Shown here: piece by piece, positions 33,544 to 44,232 of the stretch
Position numbering within the stretch: the stretch's first letter is position 1
How the letters are laid out: each line of letters starts with the position of its first letter
Source of the DNA: Saccopteryx bilineata
Taxonomy: Eukaryota; Chordata; Mammalia; Chiroptera; Emballonuridae
Length of the DNA: 64,000 nt
Assembly (NCBI RefSeq): GCF_036850765.1
Contig: NC_089493.1
Span: forward strand, 167,574,140 to 167,638,139
Direction: 5' to 3'
Made by a program: the position numbers and the translations under genes
Notes under the pieces: model-generated
Database searches by the model: none
The model's input: only the letters and a program-made list of their open reading frames with translations
What the model was told of the DNA's origin: nothing

Positions 33544-33555
33544 ATTTGGCTTCAG

Positions 33556-33927
33556 GGCCCTGGCCAGTTGGCTCAGTGGTAGAGCGTTGGCCTGGCGTGT
33601 GGAGGTCCAGGGTTTGATTCCCGTCCAGGGCACACAGGAGAAGCTCCCATCTCCTTCTCCACCCCTCCCCCTCTCCTTCTTCTCTGTCTCTCTCTTCCCC
33701 TCCTGCAGCCAAGGCTCCATTGGAGCAAAGATGGCCCGGGCGCTGGGGATGGCTCCTTGGCCTCTGCCTCAGGCTCTAGACTGGCTCTGGTCGCAACAGA
33801 GCGATGCCCCAGATGGGCAGAGCGTCGCCCCTGGTGGGCATGCCAGGTGGACCCCGGTTGGGCGCATGCAGTAGTCTGTCTGACTGCCTCCCCGTTTCCA
33901 GCTTCAGAAAAATGAAAAAAAAAAAAT
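33556..33927 (+). mobile_element. B-type SINE, second of a tandem pair
   Basis: GGCCCTGGCCAGTTGGCTCA to the A-tail at 33910-33926. AATTGGCTTCAGG follows it. It inserted into the target duplication of its neighbour, or vice versa. Confidence 0.94.
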
Positions 33928-33989
33928 TGGCTTCAGGGATTTTGCCCTATTTATATACTGCCTATATTATTATTATTATTATTATTATT

Positions 33990-34740
33990 TTATTTTATTT
34001 TTTTACAGAGATAGAGAAAGAGTCAGAGAGAGGCATAGACAGGGACAGACAGGAATGGAGAGATGAAAAGCATCAATTATTAGTTTTTTGTTGTGCATTG
34101 CAACATTTTAGTTGTTCATTGATTGCTTTCTTTTCTTTTTTTTTTTTGTATTTTTCTGAAGCTGGAAACGGGGAGAGACAGTCAGACAGACTCCCGCATG
34201 CACCGGACCGGGATCCACCCGGCACGCCCACCAGGGGCGACGCTCTGCCCCCCAGGGGGTGATGCTCTGCCCCTCCGGGGCATCGCTGTGTTGCGACCAG
34301 AGCCACTCTAGCGCCTGGGGCAGAGGCCAAGGAGCCATCCCCAGCGCCCGGGCCATCTTTTGCTCCAATGTAGCCTTGGCTGCGGGAGGGGAAGAGAGAG
34401 ACAGAGAGGAAGGAGGGGGTGGGGGGTGGAGAAGCAAATGGGTGCTTCTCCTATTTGCCCTGGCCGGGAATCGAACCCCGGTCCCTCGCACGCCAGGCCG
34501 ACGCTCTACCGCTGAGCCAACCGGCCAGGGCCTTGATTGCTTTCTTATATGTGCCTTGACTGCGGGCCTTCAGCAGACCAAGTAACCCCTTGCTCGAGCC
34601 AGCAACCTTGGGTCTAAGCTGGTGAGCTTTTGCTCAAACCAGATGAGTCCGTGCTCAAGCTGGCAACCTCGAGGTCTCGAACCTGGGTCTTCGGCATCCC
34701 AGTCCGACGCTCTATCCACTGCGCCACCGCCTGGTCAGGC
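33990..34740 (-). mobile_element. RHIN-1-like SINE interrupted by a B-type SINE
   Basis: Reverse copy from TTTTTTACAGAGATAGAG to head CACCGCCTGGTCAGGC. It is split at 34132/34547 by the nested SINE. TATACTGCCTATATTATTA flanks the whole unit (33954 and 34740) as target duplication. Confidence 0.93.
34133..34532 (-). mobile_element. B-type SINE nested in RHIN-1
   Basis: Reverse full-length copy: TTTTTCTGAAGCTGGAAACG to GAGCCAACCGGCCAGGGCC. TTGATTGCTTTCTT is duplicated at 34119-34132 and 34533-34546. Confidence 0.94.
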
Positions 34741-35913
34741 TATACTGCCTATATTATTAAATTACTATTTCATTAAACTTATTATTATTAAATGTTATTA
34801 AATTTGTTATTACGGTCCTTAGCCTTTCCTAAATATCCATGAAATAACCATTGATGTTCTGGTTTCATGTTTCTTGAATTCACACTGAAAGAACTGTATA
34901 TCCCTTCAAATGAAAATGTTATGTCCCACCTAACATCATTGACGATACTGTCAGCGCATGGGGACCGCACTTGGGGGAATTCTGATGAAAGACGTGAAGG
35001 CTGTGTGTCCATGTTGCGGCAGAGCTCTGGATGAACCACAATAGCCTTTACACCCCGTACCCCAGGCAGCTTTCCCGCCACCTTAGAGAGTGTGAGATGA
35101 GGACCCCGGGGGGTGCCTGGTGGCCTCCAGAGAAGGCTCTGGGGGGGAGACCATGCCTGGCTCACTGCTCTGAGACAGTTTTTGCTGAGAAGAACATGAC
35201 TTAGCTTGCTTTCGGGTGGTGAGAGGATTCCGGGGACTAGGGCAAGAACCTGTACTCGGTCGCTGTGTGCTCCTGCGGAGAACTGCTGGGGTGCTAGAAG
35301 AGACAGCCTTGCGGGGGCAGAGCCTGGCTGGTAGGGCGGCCCTGCCCAGGCTGACGGAGGCCTCCGACTGAACTCCATTTGCTCCCATTTCTATTCTGGC
35401 CAAATTTTCCTCCTTAGATTCTGTCCCCTGAGACAGAAATTAAAGGGAAAGTCTTATGGTCTGAAATTGTGTGTGCATCTGACCTACATCGCAGTGTCTT
35501 ACAAGCAGCTAAAAGAATTCTTAATTTCCTGACTTCGCTGTTACACCAAAACTGTGCTAAGACCCTCAGTAACCAGCAACCCCAATCAAGTTGCATTTTA
35601 CATGTTAAATGTCCCAGTCTTGTAATTGAACAGTCCCGCCAGCAGGCAAGTGAGACAGAGGATGGCAGCGTACCTGTGGGAAGGGGAAGGAGGAAGGAGG
35701 TTCCCAGAATTTATCCTTTCTCAGCAGCCTGGAGTGATCGGCATGTGAGAAAGGCTCTTTTTGAGGACCAGCTGGTTCTGGGCTCTCTGACGAGGCCCAC
35801 CTGGAGGAGAAAAGTGTTATTTGTCTCCCCTCCCTGCCCGCTGAGCTGGGATCTTGATCGTCTCAAATGCAGTGGTGACCTGTCCGTGGTGAATCCGCGT
35901 GACCATGTCAGTA
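34741..35913. other. Intergenic, no recognised gene
   Basis: Overlapping open frames on both strands (196 codons at 34788-35378 minus; 182 codons from 35469 plus) have no domain I recognise. The second runs into a transposon relic. Confidence 0.5.
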
Positions 35914-36106
35914 CAGCACGCTTCCTTTCATTGCACGTCACTTTATTGCACTTCACAGGTGTTGCATGTTTCAAAAATGGAAAACAACACCATACCCTAC
36001 ACCAGCAAAAAGACTGACTGCTTTACTGCAAATCTTGCTTTATACCAGGGCCTTGTTTTACGGCAGTGGTCAGGCAAGACCCTGCCGTGTCTCTGAGGAA
36101 TGCCTG
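35914..36106. mobile_element. Tigger-like miniature DNA transposon (193 bp)
   Basis: Bounded by TA on both sides (35912-35913, 36107-36108). The left end CAGCACGCTTCC and TTTATTGCACTTCACAGG, and the right end GAGGAATGCCTG (reverse CAGGCATTCCTC), are Tigger-type termini. Confidence 0.78.
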
Positions 36107-38004
36107 TACCAAGATGTGAAAAAAATTCTGCCAAAAAAAGAAAAAAAGAAAGACGTCTGCTCTTGGATTGGGCTGGGCACGGCTCATTCTGACCATCCTC
36201 ATCCTTGTGGGTCAGCAGTAGCTGGCCCGGAGACTCCTCTGGAAACTGCAGAAGTTCTGGTCCCAAAGACTGAAATCTAGGTCTCGGGAGTGTGGTTCCT
36301 AGTTTTCCTCCACTGTTTGTTCCCCAAAGTGGAAAGTGGCCCGGCGTGACCAAGGACTCACAGGTACGGCACTTTTAAGAATGTCTGTGGCCAGCTTCCA
36401 ATTTCATATTCCAGCCCCCAGCACCGCCCCTCTCGCCAGGAGCCAAGGTTTGAGTTTACAAAAACACCAGTCACAGATGGAGTGCTGCCAGGCGCGGGAG
36501 ATTCTGAGAGATAAAAAGCACATCTTTGACCACTTCTTTACCAAACAGGCCCGAGGTGTGTAATTAAAGGCCCGGGGACTCTGCTGGAAATAGGTTTAAA
36601 CTTGAGGTAATCCCTTCTGGCACTTCCTCTTCCTAATAACCATCAACAGAAATCAAACAAATCCACCTGGCTCCAGCCAGTGAGTCTGTAACCAGCAAAG
36701 GTCACAGAGGAGCGATAAGGGAAGAGAGCGGCCACAAACGGCGTTACTGGAAACACATGTCGGGACGTGTTAGAAAGTGACTCCTGCCAGGACCATCCTG
36801 GCCCTGAGCTGGGCCCACTCTGCGCAGCAGGGACCTCATTCTCTCCCACGGAGAGGAAAGGTCAGTGGAGCCGAGTCTGGTGCTACTGGTACCCTGTACC
36901 TCTGTCTCCTCGCTGTCAGGTGTGACTCAGCCAGAAAGACTAGAGGGGAGGCCATTCTTAACGTACTTTTGAAGTTATTTTTTACCCTCTTTCCAAAAGT
37001 AAAGCATGGCCATTATTGAAAATACTACTGATGAGCTAAACAAAGGATGAAATAGTTACCGCCACAGGGTGACTGCCCCTGTGATCTTTTTGGTTCACCT
37101 TCCAATCTGTTTTTGCTTATCTGTACAGGTGTAACATTTATACACACATATGCACAAGAAAGTTTGTTTTTTTAACTTCCAACTGCATTACACTCTGAAC
37201 TACTTTTAGCCTGCGTTTTGTTTCCGTCTGTCTTGAGCATCTTTTGTCTTAGTCAGGCGTCACACCATTTTAAGTGGCTGAGTCGTATTCCATCACTCAA
37301 CTGTATCAGAGTTGATTTTAATAATCTCCTGTTATTGCATATTTAGCTTGTGCCCCAATTCCCATTCCTCCTTTCCCCTCCACTCCCCACCCCCATTAAG
37401 CTGTGTTGTGGAAACATTGTGACTATTGGGTTTTGGGTTGAAAGAGCAGGTGTCAGCTGGTTTGAGCCTGCCCAGGTGAGCTCAGCAGGAGGAAGGGGAG
37501 GGGAAGCTGGCTTTCTCAGAAATGGCCGGATCCCACTGGGTGAGCTTGTGCCTCGTGTATCTTGAGGACAACCAGAGAGCAACCCCAAGGGTAAGGCCCA
37601 AGCAGGTCCCTCCCTGGTGCTGAGGTTAATCCAAGATGACTTGGCTTTGGGCGGGGGAGGTTGCTGGGGGTGTAAAACTGCACGAGAGCTTTAAAGAACA
37701 GGGAGTCTGCACTCTCTTCCCAGGCGTCTGCGGTCCTCTGGGCGCAAGTGGTGGGTCCATACTAGACTGAGGGTCATGATGCTAAAATATAGTTGGGTCA
37801 CTGGCGAACGTGGCCCCCAAGGTTGCAGACTGCTTACCTGTGTGTTCCCCCCGTGTGTTCTCCATCTGTGACATTTGCAGCGGGGAATTGCAATGAGGGG
37901 AAAAGTGCAAAGTCAGGACAGAGAGAACAAAACGGGCAGTGAGCAGGTGTGGAGCACCCACTGCGAGTCAGGTTGGTGCATGTTATGGTCCCCGTATTCT
38001 AGGA
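36107..38004. other. Intergenic with old L1-like and MIR-like pieces
   Basis: 36960-37350 resembles old L1 3' sequence (GGCTGAGTCGTATTCCATCA and neighbours). 37945-38004 looks like a reverse MIR into which the next transposon inserted. The remainder is unique. Confidence 0.5.
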
Positions 38005-38339
38005 CAGGGTCCCCAAACTTTTTACACAGGGGGCCAGTTCACTGTCCCTCAGACCGCTGGAGGGCTGGACTATAAAAATAACTATGAACAAATTCCTATG
38101 CACACTGCACAGATCTTATTTTAAAGTAAAAAAACAAAATGGGAACAAATACAATATTTAAAATAAAGAACAAGTAAATTTAAATCAACAAACTGACCAG
38201 TATTTCAATTGGAACTATGCTCCTCTCACTGACCACCAATGAAAGAGGTGCCCCTTCCAGAAGTGTGGTGGGGGCCAGATAAATGGCCTCAGGGGGCCGC
38301 ATGCAGTCCGCGGCCCGGCCTGTAGTTTGGGGACCCCTG
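38005..38339 (+). mobile_element. Non-autonomous hAT-type transposon, second copy (335 bp)
   Basis: Same family and orientation as 1179-1508, with CAGGGTCCCCAAACT and GTTTGGGGACCCCTG ends. The flanking 8-mers TTCTAGGA and CTCTAGGA match at 7 of 8. One G of the left terminal repeat is lost. Confidence 0.92.
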
Positions 38340-40257
38340 CTCTAGGAGAACCATATGCGTAGAAATGTGGAGCCACCGGCCCTCCAGCTAGGGAGGGGGA
38401 GCTGGGATTTCATCCCAGGCCTGACCTCAGAACCTAACCCAAACCATGGCACCACACGGCCTCATCATGAAGCATTTATAAAAGCGTTCTACCCAGGCAG
38501 GTTTATATACATAACTTCATTACAGGTAACAGGACAAAATAAGGCCATTATAAAAAAAAAAATGCCTTTTTTTTTCTTTCTATTTTTGGTATTTAGACAA
38601 CTAGCTTCACAAAAAGCTGGGGTCTGGTGTCAGGTGCAGAGGGCTGGTCCTGAAGCACCCTGTCAGAATGGTTTTGTATGAATTTGTCAGAGGAAGTAGG
38701 ACGGATGCGCAACATTGTTTGTACCTTGAGTGTTTGATACCCCGTCAAGAGCTTACTATTTAGAACTGAATTTCTCAGTTCGAATATCTTGCATGAATAT
38801 AATAAGTAGGTAACCTCAGAATTCTTCAACCTAAAATTTGAGTATGCATTCCAGAAGTTGGAGTATAGCTTGCAAAACAACCAGGGACAGCATTCCGGTT
38901 TTGTGCTTTTCAAAATTGTCTTTGGCCTTCAATTTTGGCCTGTCATGCTAATGATTTTGACCTGATTGACCAAGTGAAAAAAAAGGCCTCGAAGGGCAAG
39001 AGCGTCCTCAGCAGTATGGGCGTGTTGTAGGACCTAAAAGCGGGGTCGGTGAACAGCGCGCAGTGAAGAAAACTGGGGAGTCGTGACAGCAGCGTGGAAG
39101 CCTGGAAATTCTGCATCTTCTGTGCTACCTCCGGGAAGGAAGGAGCAGGCGTGGCACTGAGCCACCTGCCCACTGAGGCACAGACATTGGGAGAGAGAGA
39201 TTTCCTGGGGTGTGACTGCTGTTGCTGACTTTCCAGTTTGGTCAACCACCCCCTTGGTCAGAAAGACAGTTGCACCAGGTCTGGGTGGTGTTATTTGCCT
39301 AATAGGGACACTTTGGAAACCCATGTCCTTGGAGCCTGAGTGCCAAGAAACCATGACACAGCTGTGTGTCCTGTTGTTGTCCGGCCAGAGCCCAGAGGTC
39401 TTGCTGAGGGAGTAGGCCTGACTGGGGAAACAGTCTTAGCAGCATCTCTGCACACACACGGGGCTTTATCTTGATTTCAGGGACCCTCTGTGTGTTCTCT
39501 GTCCCCTTGCCCAGGTCTCAGGACTAGATGGGAGGCAATGGATCCCATCTGCCTAGTGAGTCCCCATTACCCAGGGAGAAAACTCAGATGGCCTAGAAGC
39601 CAGGGGCTGGGGGAAATGGAGACTAGCGCTGGCAAGGTGCCCATACTCCTGGGGGTGGCCCTGGGGGAGCCTTCGGTTCCAGCAGGTCTCTGAGCATCAG
39701 TGTGTGAGGCTCTGTCAGAAGTAACAGTACCCCCCACAGCTGGGGAGGAGGTCAAGGGATCACCAGGCCTCCTGTAGCACTCCGGATTGGTTAGGGTGTA
39801 TGGAAGGCAGTGAGGGGATTTGCACAATAGTGCGGTTGGTTCCCAGGACCCATCTGGGTCGATAACGTTGGGGAACTGGATGATCTTGCACACCTAGTCA
39901 CTCTCTTCATTCCATATGGGTCACGCCCTGTCTGTGCAGGCAGCATGGTAGCCTAAGATAGCCGTAGTCACCACACAGCAGGGGTGGAGAACCGTCTTCA
40001 ACATGCTGTCATTACAGTGCAGTGTGACAGGCACAGTAGAAGGAGGAACTAGGTGCAAAAGGTAGTGTTAGTGTCGGTGCTGTCCCGTCCAGTACGTTAT
40101 GCCTTCTAGTCACCCTCATGTCTTCACAAATGGACTGCATGTGCTTTTAGGCTAGAGACCAGTCTCGCCTCTGGTTCCTACATGAGCCTCACTCAGTTCA
40201 GAGTTCTTGGTAAGTGGTGGTCACTGCTTTTATTTATTTATTTATTTTAAATTTTAT
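38340..40257. other. Intergenic, no recognised gene
   Basis: Unique, moderately GC-rich from 39000 to 39700. Possible continuation of the MIR relic near 38390-38465. No element otherwise. Confidence 0.5.
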
Positions 40258-40602
40258 TTATTTATTTATTTTTTACAGAGATAGAGAGAGAGAGAGTCAG
40301 AGAGAGGGATAGACAGGGACAGATAGGAACGGAGAGAGATGAGAAGCATCAATCATTAGTTTTTCGTTGCGCGTTGCAACACCTTAGTTGTTCATTGATT
40401 GCTTTCTCATACGTGCCTTGACCACGGGCCTTCAGCAGACCGAGTAACCCTTTGCTGGAGCCAGCGATCTTGGGCTCAAGCTGGTGAGCTTTTGCTCAAA
40501 CCAGATGAGCCTGCGCTCAAGCTGGCAACCTTGGAGTCTCGAACCTGGGTCTTCCACATCTCAGTCCGTCGCTCTATCCACTGTGCCACCGCCTGGTCGG
40601 GC
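40258..40602 (-). mobile_element. RHIN-1-like SINE
   Basis: Reverse copy: TTTTTTACAGAGATAGAGAG to CACCGCCTGGTCGGGC. Flanks GGTCACTGCTTTT and GGTCAGTGCTTTT form a near-perfect target duplication. Confidence 0.92.
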
Positions 40603-41159
40603 ATGGTCAGTGCTTTTAAATTGAATAGCCATCCTTGAACCCTGTGGCAGGAGTGGGGTGGGGCTGATATGTTTGAAGAATACAGCCCCACAGTCTTTTT
40701 AGAGCCCAGGAGAGCTTCCAGGGCTGGTTAACTCTGAACTGCCTGTTTAAAATCTGTCGCACATCCACTGAGCTGCTTTGGACAAGTCACTTAACTTCTC
40801 CGAGGCTGCTGCCATCACCATGAGAATGGAAGACAGTGTCCTCCCAGTCTGGAGAGCTGCCGTACAACTGGGCCTGGCTGGAGTATGCTCTCAGGACAGG
40901 TGTGTCTTCCCAGGACTCTAAGGTCAGCGTCTCTTTATCTTGTTTCATCGGGAATTGGCTCTTTCCAGAACCAATCTTCTCCATTCTGCCCTGAGCCAGA
41001 CTCGGTAGAAGTCCAGAAAGGTTTACTTTTAAGAAAAAAAGAGGATTAAAAAAAATGCTTTGGCCTCCTATTAGCTTTTTGAAAGACTTCAAATGTGATT
41101 AGAAGAAGTAAAAAGACCAGGTGATAGTATGTGACCAGATGGTTGTCTTTTTTAAAAAA
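40603..41159. other. Intergenic with a short plus MIR relic
   Basis: GGACAAGTCACTTAACTTCTCC at 40779-40800 is the conserved MIR core. Otherwise unique. Confidence 0.55.
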
Positions 41160-41348
41160 AATTTAAAAACATTGATTGATTGATTTCACAGAGAGAGGAA
41201 AGGGGGGAGGGGGAAGAAGCACTGATTTGTTGTTTCACTTATTTATGCATCATTGGTTGATTCTTGTATGTGTCCCGACCGGGGATCGAATCTGCAACCG
41301 TGGTGTCCTGGGATGACGTTCCAACCAAGCGAGGTACCTGGCCAGAGC
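41160..41348 (-). mobile_element. Old bat tRNA-type SINE
   Basis: GATTGATTGATTTCACAGAG tail side, GTATGTGTCCCGACCGGGG, GGATCGAATCTGCAACC box B, and ACCTGGCCAGAGCTA head. It is immediately followed by a younger insertion. Confidence 0.75.
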
Positions 41349-41740
41349 TATTTTTTTTTTTTTTTCTGAAGCTGGAAACGGGGAGAGACAGTCAGACAGA
41401 CTCCCGCATGCGCCTGACCGAGATCCACCCGGCACGCCCACCAGGGGGCGACGCTCTGCCCACCAGGGGGCGATGCTCTGCCCCTCCGGGGTGTCGCTCT
41501 GTCACGACCAGAGCCACTCTAGCACCTGGGGCAGAGGCCAAGGAGCCATCCCCAGTGCCCGGGCCATCCCTGCTCCAATGGAGCCTCGGCTGCAGGAGGG
41601 GAAGAGAGAGACAGAGAGGAAGGAGAGGGGAGGGGTGGAGAAGCAGATGGGCTCTTCTCCTGTGTGCCCTGGCCGGGAATTGAACCCAGGACCTCTGCAC
41701 GCCAGGCCGACGCTCTACCACTGAGCCAACCGGCCAGGGC
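41349..41740 (-). mobile_element. B-type SINE inserted at the edge of an old SINE
   Basis: Reverse copy: TTTTCTGAAGCTGGAAACGG to GAGCCAACCGGCCAGGGCC. AGAGCTATTT is present on both flanks. Confidence 0.92.
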
Positions 41741-41923
41741 CAGAGAGCTATTTGTTTTTAAAAAATGATTTATTATGACAAGATTTAAACTAACAGAAAA
41801 GTAGAAAGAATAGTAATAGTATAATGGGCACCCACCACCTAAGTTCTTTTTATTTTATTTTATTGAGGTAATGTATATATATTACAAAATTGATTATTTT
41901 ATTTTATTTATTTATTATATATT

Positions 41924-42265
41924 TTGTATTTTTCTGAAGCTGGAAACGGGGAGGCAGTCAGACAGACTCCTGCATGCGCCCGACCGGGATCTACCCGGCA
42001 CGCCCACCAGGGGGCGTCGCTCTGTCGCGACCAGAGCCACTCTAGCACCTGGGGCAGAGGCCAAGGAGCCATCCCCAGCGCCCGGGGCCATCTTTGCTCC
42101 AACGGAGCTTCAGCTGCGGGAGAGGAAGAGAGAGACAGAGAGGAAGGAGAGAGGGAGGGGTGGAGAAGCAGATGGGTGCCTCTCCTGTGTGCCCTGGCTG
42201 GGAATCGAACCCGGGACTTCCACACGCCAGGCTGACGCTCCACCACTGAGCCAACCGGCCAGGGA
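41924..42265 (-). mobile_element. B-type SINE with internal deletion
   Basis: Reverse copy flanked by AAAATTGATTATTTTA. The paired CACCAGGGGGCG repeats are reduced to one, fused as GGGGGCGTCGCTCTGTCGCG, making it about 40 bp shorter than its relatives. It sits inside AT-rich L1-like sequence (41760-41900 and 42266-42340). Confidence 0.92.
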
Positions 42266-42712
42266 AAATTGATTATTTTAATCATTTGTTAAGTAAACAG
42301 CTCAGTGGCATTAAGTACGTTCACACTGTTGTGAACACTTCCTGGGGAAGTGGGGGAGGAGAAGGGTGTAGAAAGCAGTAAGGTTCACTTTTAGTTCCTG
42401 TGTTGGTTTCATTTTTGGAGTGAGCTGGGAGGGCCTTTGGAGGGGAGTAGTGTCATTTTTCTTCTCGGGGTTTCCATCCTGTCTCTCTCCTTGTAGGAGG
42501 TTATAGACTTCACTAGCTTTTTCCCGAATAGCTACATGTTTCTAGTCTTCATTTTTGCCCTTCTTCATATGATTAATAATGGTATCATTCCATCATTCAT
42601 GTAATTTTTATGAAACATCATCTGTGAGTGTTGTCCACAGGCTAACTCCAGAGGATGCTCCCTGTCTAGTTTGGAGGAAAGATATAGATACAAGAAATGA
42701 AATAGAGGACAA

Positions 42713-42779
42713 CATAATCTCACCACCTTAATTTAATAAATCCTTTTATTTTTATATATGTTCTTCCAATCTTTGCCCA
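42713..42779 (+). repeat. 67-bp direct repeat, copy 1
   Basis: CATAATCTCACCACC to CTTTGCCCA. It matches 43227-43293 at 65 of 67 bases in the same orientation. Confidence 0.93.
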
Positions 42780-42834
42780 GCGTCAACCTAAAGAGACTTG
42801 TAGAAATAAGCTCCAATAGCTTGTCTAGACCGGT

Positions 42835-43035
42835 GGCAATCTTTATTTAACACTTATTGTATACTGGGCACTTATCTTTAAAAATCCCTGGAAGATAGGT
42901 AGATATTATCATCCTATATTTCAGATGGGGAAAGCAAAGCTCAGAGAGGTTACATAACCTACCCAAGGCCACACAGCTCTTAAGTCTAGCTCTCTCTGTC
43001 TCAAAGCCCAGCTCATTTACCACACCATAGTGTTC
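42835..43035 (-). mobile_element. MIR relic
   Basis: TTAACACTTATTGTATACTG, ATTATCATCCTATATTTCAG and AAGGCCACACAGCTCTTAAG follow the reverse MIR pattern. It lies between the two copies of the 67-bp repeat. Confidence 0.85.
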
Positions 43036-43226
43036 CGTTACCGGATGTTAAAACAACACAGGAATTTAGAGAAGGTGGGAAACTAACTACAATTATCCAC
43101 AAGATAGTTGTTATTTTGAAACTTAAAATGTTCCCTTTTACATATAATTTCAAAATAATATTGTGCTAGCAATGTAATTAAATATATTATGGCAGTAAAG
43201 AAAATTTTCATAAGAAAAAATATGCT

Positions 43227-43293
43227 CATAATCTCACCACCTTAATTTAATAAATCCTTCTATTTTTATATATATTCTTCCAATCTTTGCCCA
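43227..43293 (+). repeat. 67-bp direct repeat, copy 2
   Basis: Same sequence as 42713-42779 apart from two bases. It is embedded in AT-rich sequence (43080-43445) that looks like an old L1/L2 relic, which suggests this is the source copy. Confidence 0.9.
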
Positions 43294-43449
43294 AGGACAT
43301 TGGTATTCCTACATAATGCATTATTTCATGTTTTCTTGTTTGGTTTTATATACATTTTAAACATTTTTATTAAATCTTTATAATTTTAAAGACTGGATAA
43401 TGTTCCACTGAGGGGATAAAGGATAATTTACTTAACCAATCCACTCTTT

Positions 43450-43626
43450 ATTTTTTTTTAAGATTTTATTTATTGATTTTACAGAGGAAAGAGGTGGGGA
43501 AACAAGAAGTAGTTGCTTCACTCAAGCTGTTCATTGATTGCTTGTCATGGGCCTTGACCAGGCAAGCCTCGGGTTTCGAACCGCTGACCACACAGCTCTA
43601 TTCACTGCGTCACCATAGGTCAGGCC
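43450..43626 (-). mobile_element. C-type SINE, diverged
   Basis: GATTTTATTTATTGATTTTA tail side, GGGCCTTGACCAGGCAAGCC, GGTTTCGAACCGCTGACC, and TGCGTCACCATAGGTCAGGC head. Confidence 0.85.
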
Positions 43627-43919
43627 CAGTCTACTCTTTTGGATCTCATTGGATAGTTTCTAGTTTTTATATTTAAAAAAGCTGAAGTGAGATTCTCTGC
43701 ATTTTTCTTTTTATTGTCTTGTGAATTATTTCCTTAGGAAAATTCCCAGGAGTTGGTTACCTGGCTCAAAGGTCTGCACATTTTTGGGCACTTGACCCGT
43801 TTTGCTGAATTGCTCTCTAGAAGGATCATACACTATGCACTGCTACCAGCTGTGGACGAAGTGCCACTTTCTCCCAGCCTTGCCATGTGTGTGACTCTGC
43901 TAATTTAAAAGATGGCTGC

Positions 43920-44232
43920 ACCTGACCAGGCGGTACACAGTGGATAGAGCATCGGACTGGAACGCGGAGGACCCAGGTTCAAAACCCTGAGGTCACCAGC
44001 TTGAGCACAAGGTCACTGGCTTGAGCAAGGGGTCACTCGCTCTGCTATAGCCCCCCGGTCCAGGCACATATGAGAAAGCAATCAATGAGCAACTAAGGTG
44101 CTGCAATGAAGAGTTGATGCTTCTCATCTTTCTCCCTTCCTGTCTTTCTGTTCCTATCTGTCCTTCTCTCTCTTTTTCCATCTCTGTCACAAAAAACAAA
44201 AACAAAAACAACAAACAAACAAACAAACAAAA
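43920..44232 (+). mobile_element. RHIN-1-like SINE, plus orientation
   Basis: ACCTGACCAGGCGGTACACA head, GACCCAGGTTCAAAACCC, GAGAAAGCAATCAATGAGC, TTGATGCTTCTCATCTTTC, then a CAAA-rich tail (44190-44232). Confidence 0.92.

Noticed and set aside
33068..33874. Several 100-158 codon open frames on both strands
   Set aside because: They are translations of the GC-rich B-type SINE. The same peptides recur at every copy of the family in the window.
34788..35378. 196-codon open frame on the minus strand
   Set aside because: No recognisable domain, no conserved start context, and it overlaps open frames on other strands. Composition alone can explain it.
35469..36017. 182-codon open frame on the plus strand
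   Set aside because: Its C-terminal part lies in a Tigger-like transposon and no domain or splice context is visible.
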